Positions 4,798 through 6,062 of a DNA stretch of 6,062 nucleotides are shown piece by piece; the first letter of the stretch is position 1; every line of letters begins with the position of its first letter. Origin of the DNA: Opitutaceae bacterium (GTDB taxonomy: Bacteria > Verrucomicrobiota > Verrucomicrobiae > Opitutales > Opitutaceae). A program made the translations under genes and the position numbers. The notes beneath the pieces were generated by a model that was not told the origin of the DNA, did no database searches, and worked only from the letters and a program-made list of their open reading frames with translations. Location of the stretch: assembly GCA_031266495.1 (NCBI GenBank), contig JAISAX010000676.1:1-6062 (forward strand), written 5' to 3'.

Positions 4798-5958
4798 ATG
4801 AAACTCACCGCCCTCAAGACCTGCATCTGCGACGCCTGGCGCACCAACTGGTGCTTTGTCAAAATCGAGACCGACTCCGGCCACCACGGCTGGGGCGAAG
4901 CCACGCTCGAGTACCGCGAACCCACCGTCACGCAGGCCGTGCGCGAACTCGAACGCGGCCTCGCCGGACGCGACCTGCGCAACATCGAAGCCTGGTGGCA
5001 GGACGCCTGCCGCGACGCCTATTGGCGCGGCGGCCCCGTCCTCATGAGCGCCCTCTCCGCCGTCGAAATGGCGCTCTGGGACATCAAGGGAAAAACCCTT
5101 GGCGTACCCGTTTTTCAACTACTCGGAGGCCGTGTCCGCGACGCCATTCCCTGCTACGCCAACGCCTGGTTTGCCAACGCCAAAACGCCCGACGAATTTG
5201 CCGCCGCCGCAAAGAAAGCCGTCGGCATGGGCTACCGCGCCCTCAAATGGGATCCCTTCGGCGCGACCTTCCGCCACCTCTCCGCCGCCCAACTCCGCGA
5301 CGCCCTTGCCGTCGTCGAAGCCGTCAAAACCGCCACCGGCACCGCCGCCGAATTGTTGATCGAAGGCCACGGACGCTTCGAGCTGCCCACCGCCCGCCGC
5401 ATCGCCCGGGCACTCGAAGACTACGACATCCAGTGGTTCGAGGAGCCGCTCATCCCCGGCAACCTCGAAAACTACGCCCGCCTCCGCCGCGAGACGCGTA
5501 CGCCGATCTCGATGGGCGAACGCCTCTACACCCGTTGGGAATTTCGCGAAGTGTTCGAACGCGGCTGCGCCGACTTTATCCAGCCCGATGTCTCCCACGC
5601 CGGCGGCATTCACGAACTGCGCAAGATCGCCGCCATGTCCGAAGTCTGGCAAATCCCCTTCTGTCCGCACAACCCGTCCGGTCCCGTCGCCAATGCCGCC
5701 ACGCTGCAACTCGCCGCCTGCACGCCCAACTTCCTCTACCTCGAAACCATGGCGACCGACGTCCCCTGGCGCGCCGACGTCGCCCGCGAAACCTGCCGCC
5801 TGGTCAACGGCGAGATGCACATCGGCGACGCTCCCGGCCTCGGCGTCGAGATCAACGAAGACGCCCTCGCCGCGCACCCTTACCAGGTGCATGACCTCCG
5901 CCACTACACCGGCACCCTCACCGCCATCCGCCCGCCCGATGCGAAAGCCACCTTCTGA
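4798..5958 (+). CDS. Mandelate racemase/muconate lactonizing enzyme family sugar-acid dehydratase
   Basis: This 386-residue enolase-superfamily enzyme probably dehydrates an aldonate to a 2-keto-3-deoxy sugar acid, using Mg2+. The N-terminal capping domain (1-120) ends in the ALSAVEMALWDIKGK helix and LGVPVFQLLGG. In the barrel, metal ligands are E189 (IEGHGRF), E215 (FEEPL) and E241 (GERLYTR). H291 (PHNPSGP) paired with D264 (QPDVSHAGG) forms the catalytic His-Asp dyad, H191 is the likely second acid, and E316 (LYLETM) lies on the last strand. This layout and the length match galactonate dehydratase (DgoD, about 382 residues), but the first ligand is Glu rather than Asp, so I leave the substrate open. 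Only K150 of the K-x-K pair is present (K150-W-D152), which fits a His-based dehydratase. The start at MKLTALKT matches the family; no Shine-Dalgarno sequence precedes it. It lies downstream of two hydrolase-like genes on the same strand, so it probably processes the acid they release. It is likely cytoplasmic. Confidence 0.88.
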   Translation: MKLTALKTCICDAWRTNWCFVKIETDSGHHGWGEATLEYREPTVTQAVRELERGLAGRDLRNIEAWWQDACRDAYWRGGPVLMSALSAVEMALWDIKGKTLGVPVFQLLGGRVRDAIPCYANAWFANAKTPDEFAAAAKKAVGMGYRALKWDPFGATFRHLSAAQLRDALAVVEAVKTATGTAAELLIEGHGRFELPTARRIARALEDYDIQWFEEPLIPGNLENYARLRRETRTPISMGERLYTRWEFREVFERGCADFIQPDVSHAGGIHELRKIAAMSEVWQIPFCPHNPSGPVANAATLQLAACTPNFLYLETMATDVPWRADVARETCRLVNGEMHIGDAPGLGVEINEDALAAHPYQVHDLRHYTGTLTAIRPPDAKATF

Positions 5959-5967
5959 CGAAGCGGC

Positions 5968-6015
5968 GGGGGGCCGGGGGGGCGCGGGCGCCCCGCCCCC
6001 CCCCCGCCCCCCCCC
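5968..6015. repeat. G-tract/C-tract hairpin region after the cluster, possible transcript end
   Basis: Ten bases after the dehydratase stop come G6 (5968-5973), G7 (5976-5982) and GGG (5986-5988), then CCCC (5991-5994), C10 (5996-6005) and C9 (6007-6015). GGGGCGC (5979-5985) pairs with GCGCCCC (5988-5994), and the outer tracts can extend the pairing in several registers. It would form a very stable hairpin in RNA. There is no T-run, so a Rho-independent terminator is not supported in the usual form; it could instead be an RNA 3'-end stabiliser. The plus strand also fits the four-G-tract quadruplex pattern. Confidence 0.5.
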
Positions 6016-6062
6016 AGCCACCCCCCGCACCTCGCCGCCGGCGCGAGCCGCCAGACAACAAC
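6016..6062. other. Window end, no gene seen
   Basis: This stretch is GC-rich with a further C6 run (6021-6026) and a weak inverted repeat, CTCGC (6031-6035) with GCGAG (6043-6047). No start codon with a convincing downstream frame is visible before the window ends. It is probably intergenic. Confidence 0.4.

Noticed and set aside
5119..6030. 303-codon minus-strand frame opposite the dehydratase
   Set aside because: Starts in the low-complexity C-tract, has antisense-type composition, and overlaps a well supported enzyme.

Overview
This window is GC-rich and carries one divergently transcribed regulator followed by a three-gene carbohydrate catabolism cluster. No RNA gene, transposase or CRISPR array was found. 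Three things suggest a free-living or gut-associated saccharolytic member of the Verrucomicrobiota, perhaps Opitutaceae: the gene content (an AraC-type regulator, a GH39-like clan GH-A hydrolase, a DUF6259-type TIM-barrel protein and an enolase-superfamily sugar-acid dehydratase), the absence of Shine-Dalgarno sequences, and the AT-rich tandem repeats in intergenic DNA. That assignment is inferred from style, not from a marker gene.

Layout. Positions 1-746 (minus strand) encode an AraC-family regulator whose last part lies outside the window. Positions 747-1009 are a divergent intergenic region. It holds a type I-E CRISPR-repeat-like hairpin, two arms of four heptanucleotide repeats in opposite orientation (a 31-bp inverted repeat with one mismatch), a second GC hairpin in the loop, and a C12 tract just before the next start codon. 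Positions 1010-2539 encode the GH39-like hydrolase. Positions 2542-4665 encode the DUF6259-type protein, starting 2 bp after the previous stop. Positions 4666-4797 hold a strong hairpin and a second four-copy short repeat. Positions 4798-5958 encode the mandelate racemase/muconate lactonizing enzyme family dehydratase. Positions 5959-6062 are an extreme G-tract/C-tract region at the end of the cluster.

How the genes may work together. None of the three enzymes has a visible signal peptide, so they probably act in the cytoplasm on imported oligosaccharides. The GH39-like enzyme would release a sugar from a small glycoside, the DUF6259 protein would act on a related glycosidic bond or an unusual sugar, and the dehydratase would convert a resulting aldonate to a 2-keto-3-deoxy acid. 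The divergent AraC-type protein is the obvious candidate regulator. The substrate cannot be read from the sequence.

The most unusual signals are: the mirrored heptamer arms, with a comparable four-copy repeat before the dehydratase start; long homopolymer tracts, including a G10 run inside the regulator whose slippage would remove its DNA-binding domain; strongly strand-dependent codon choice; and the uncharacterised GH39-like/DUF6259/dehydratase module itself.
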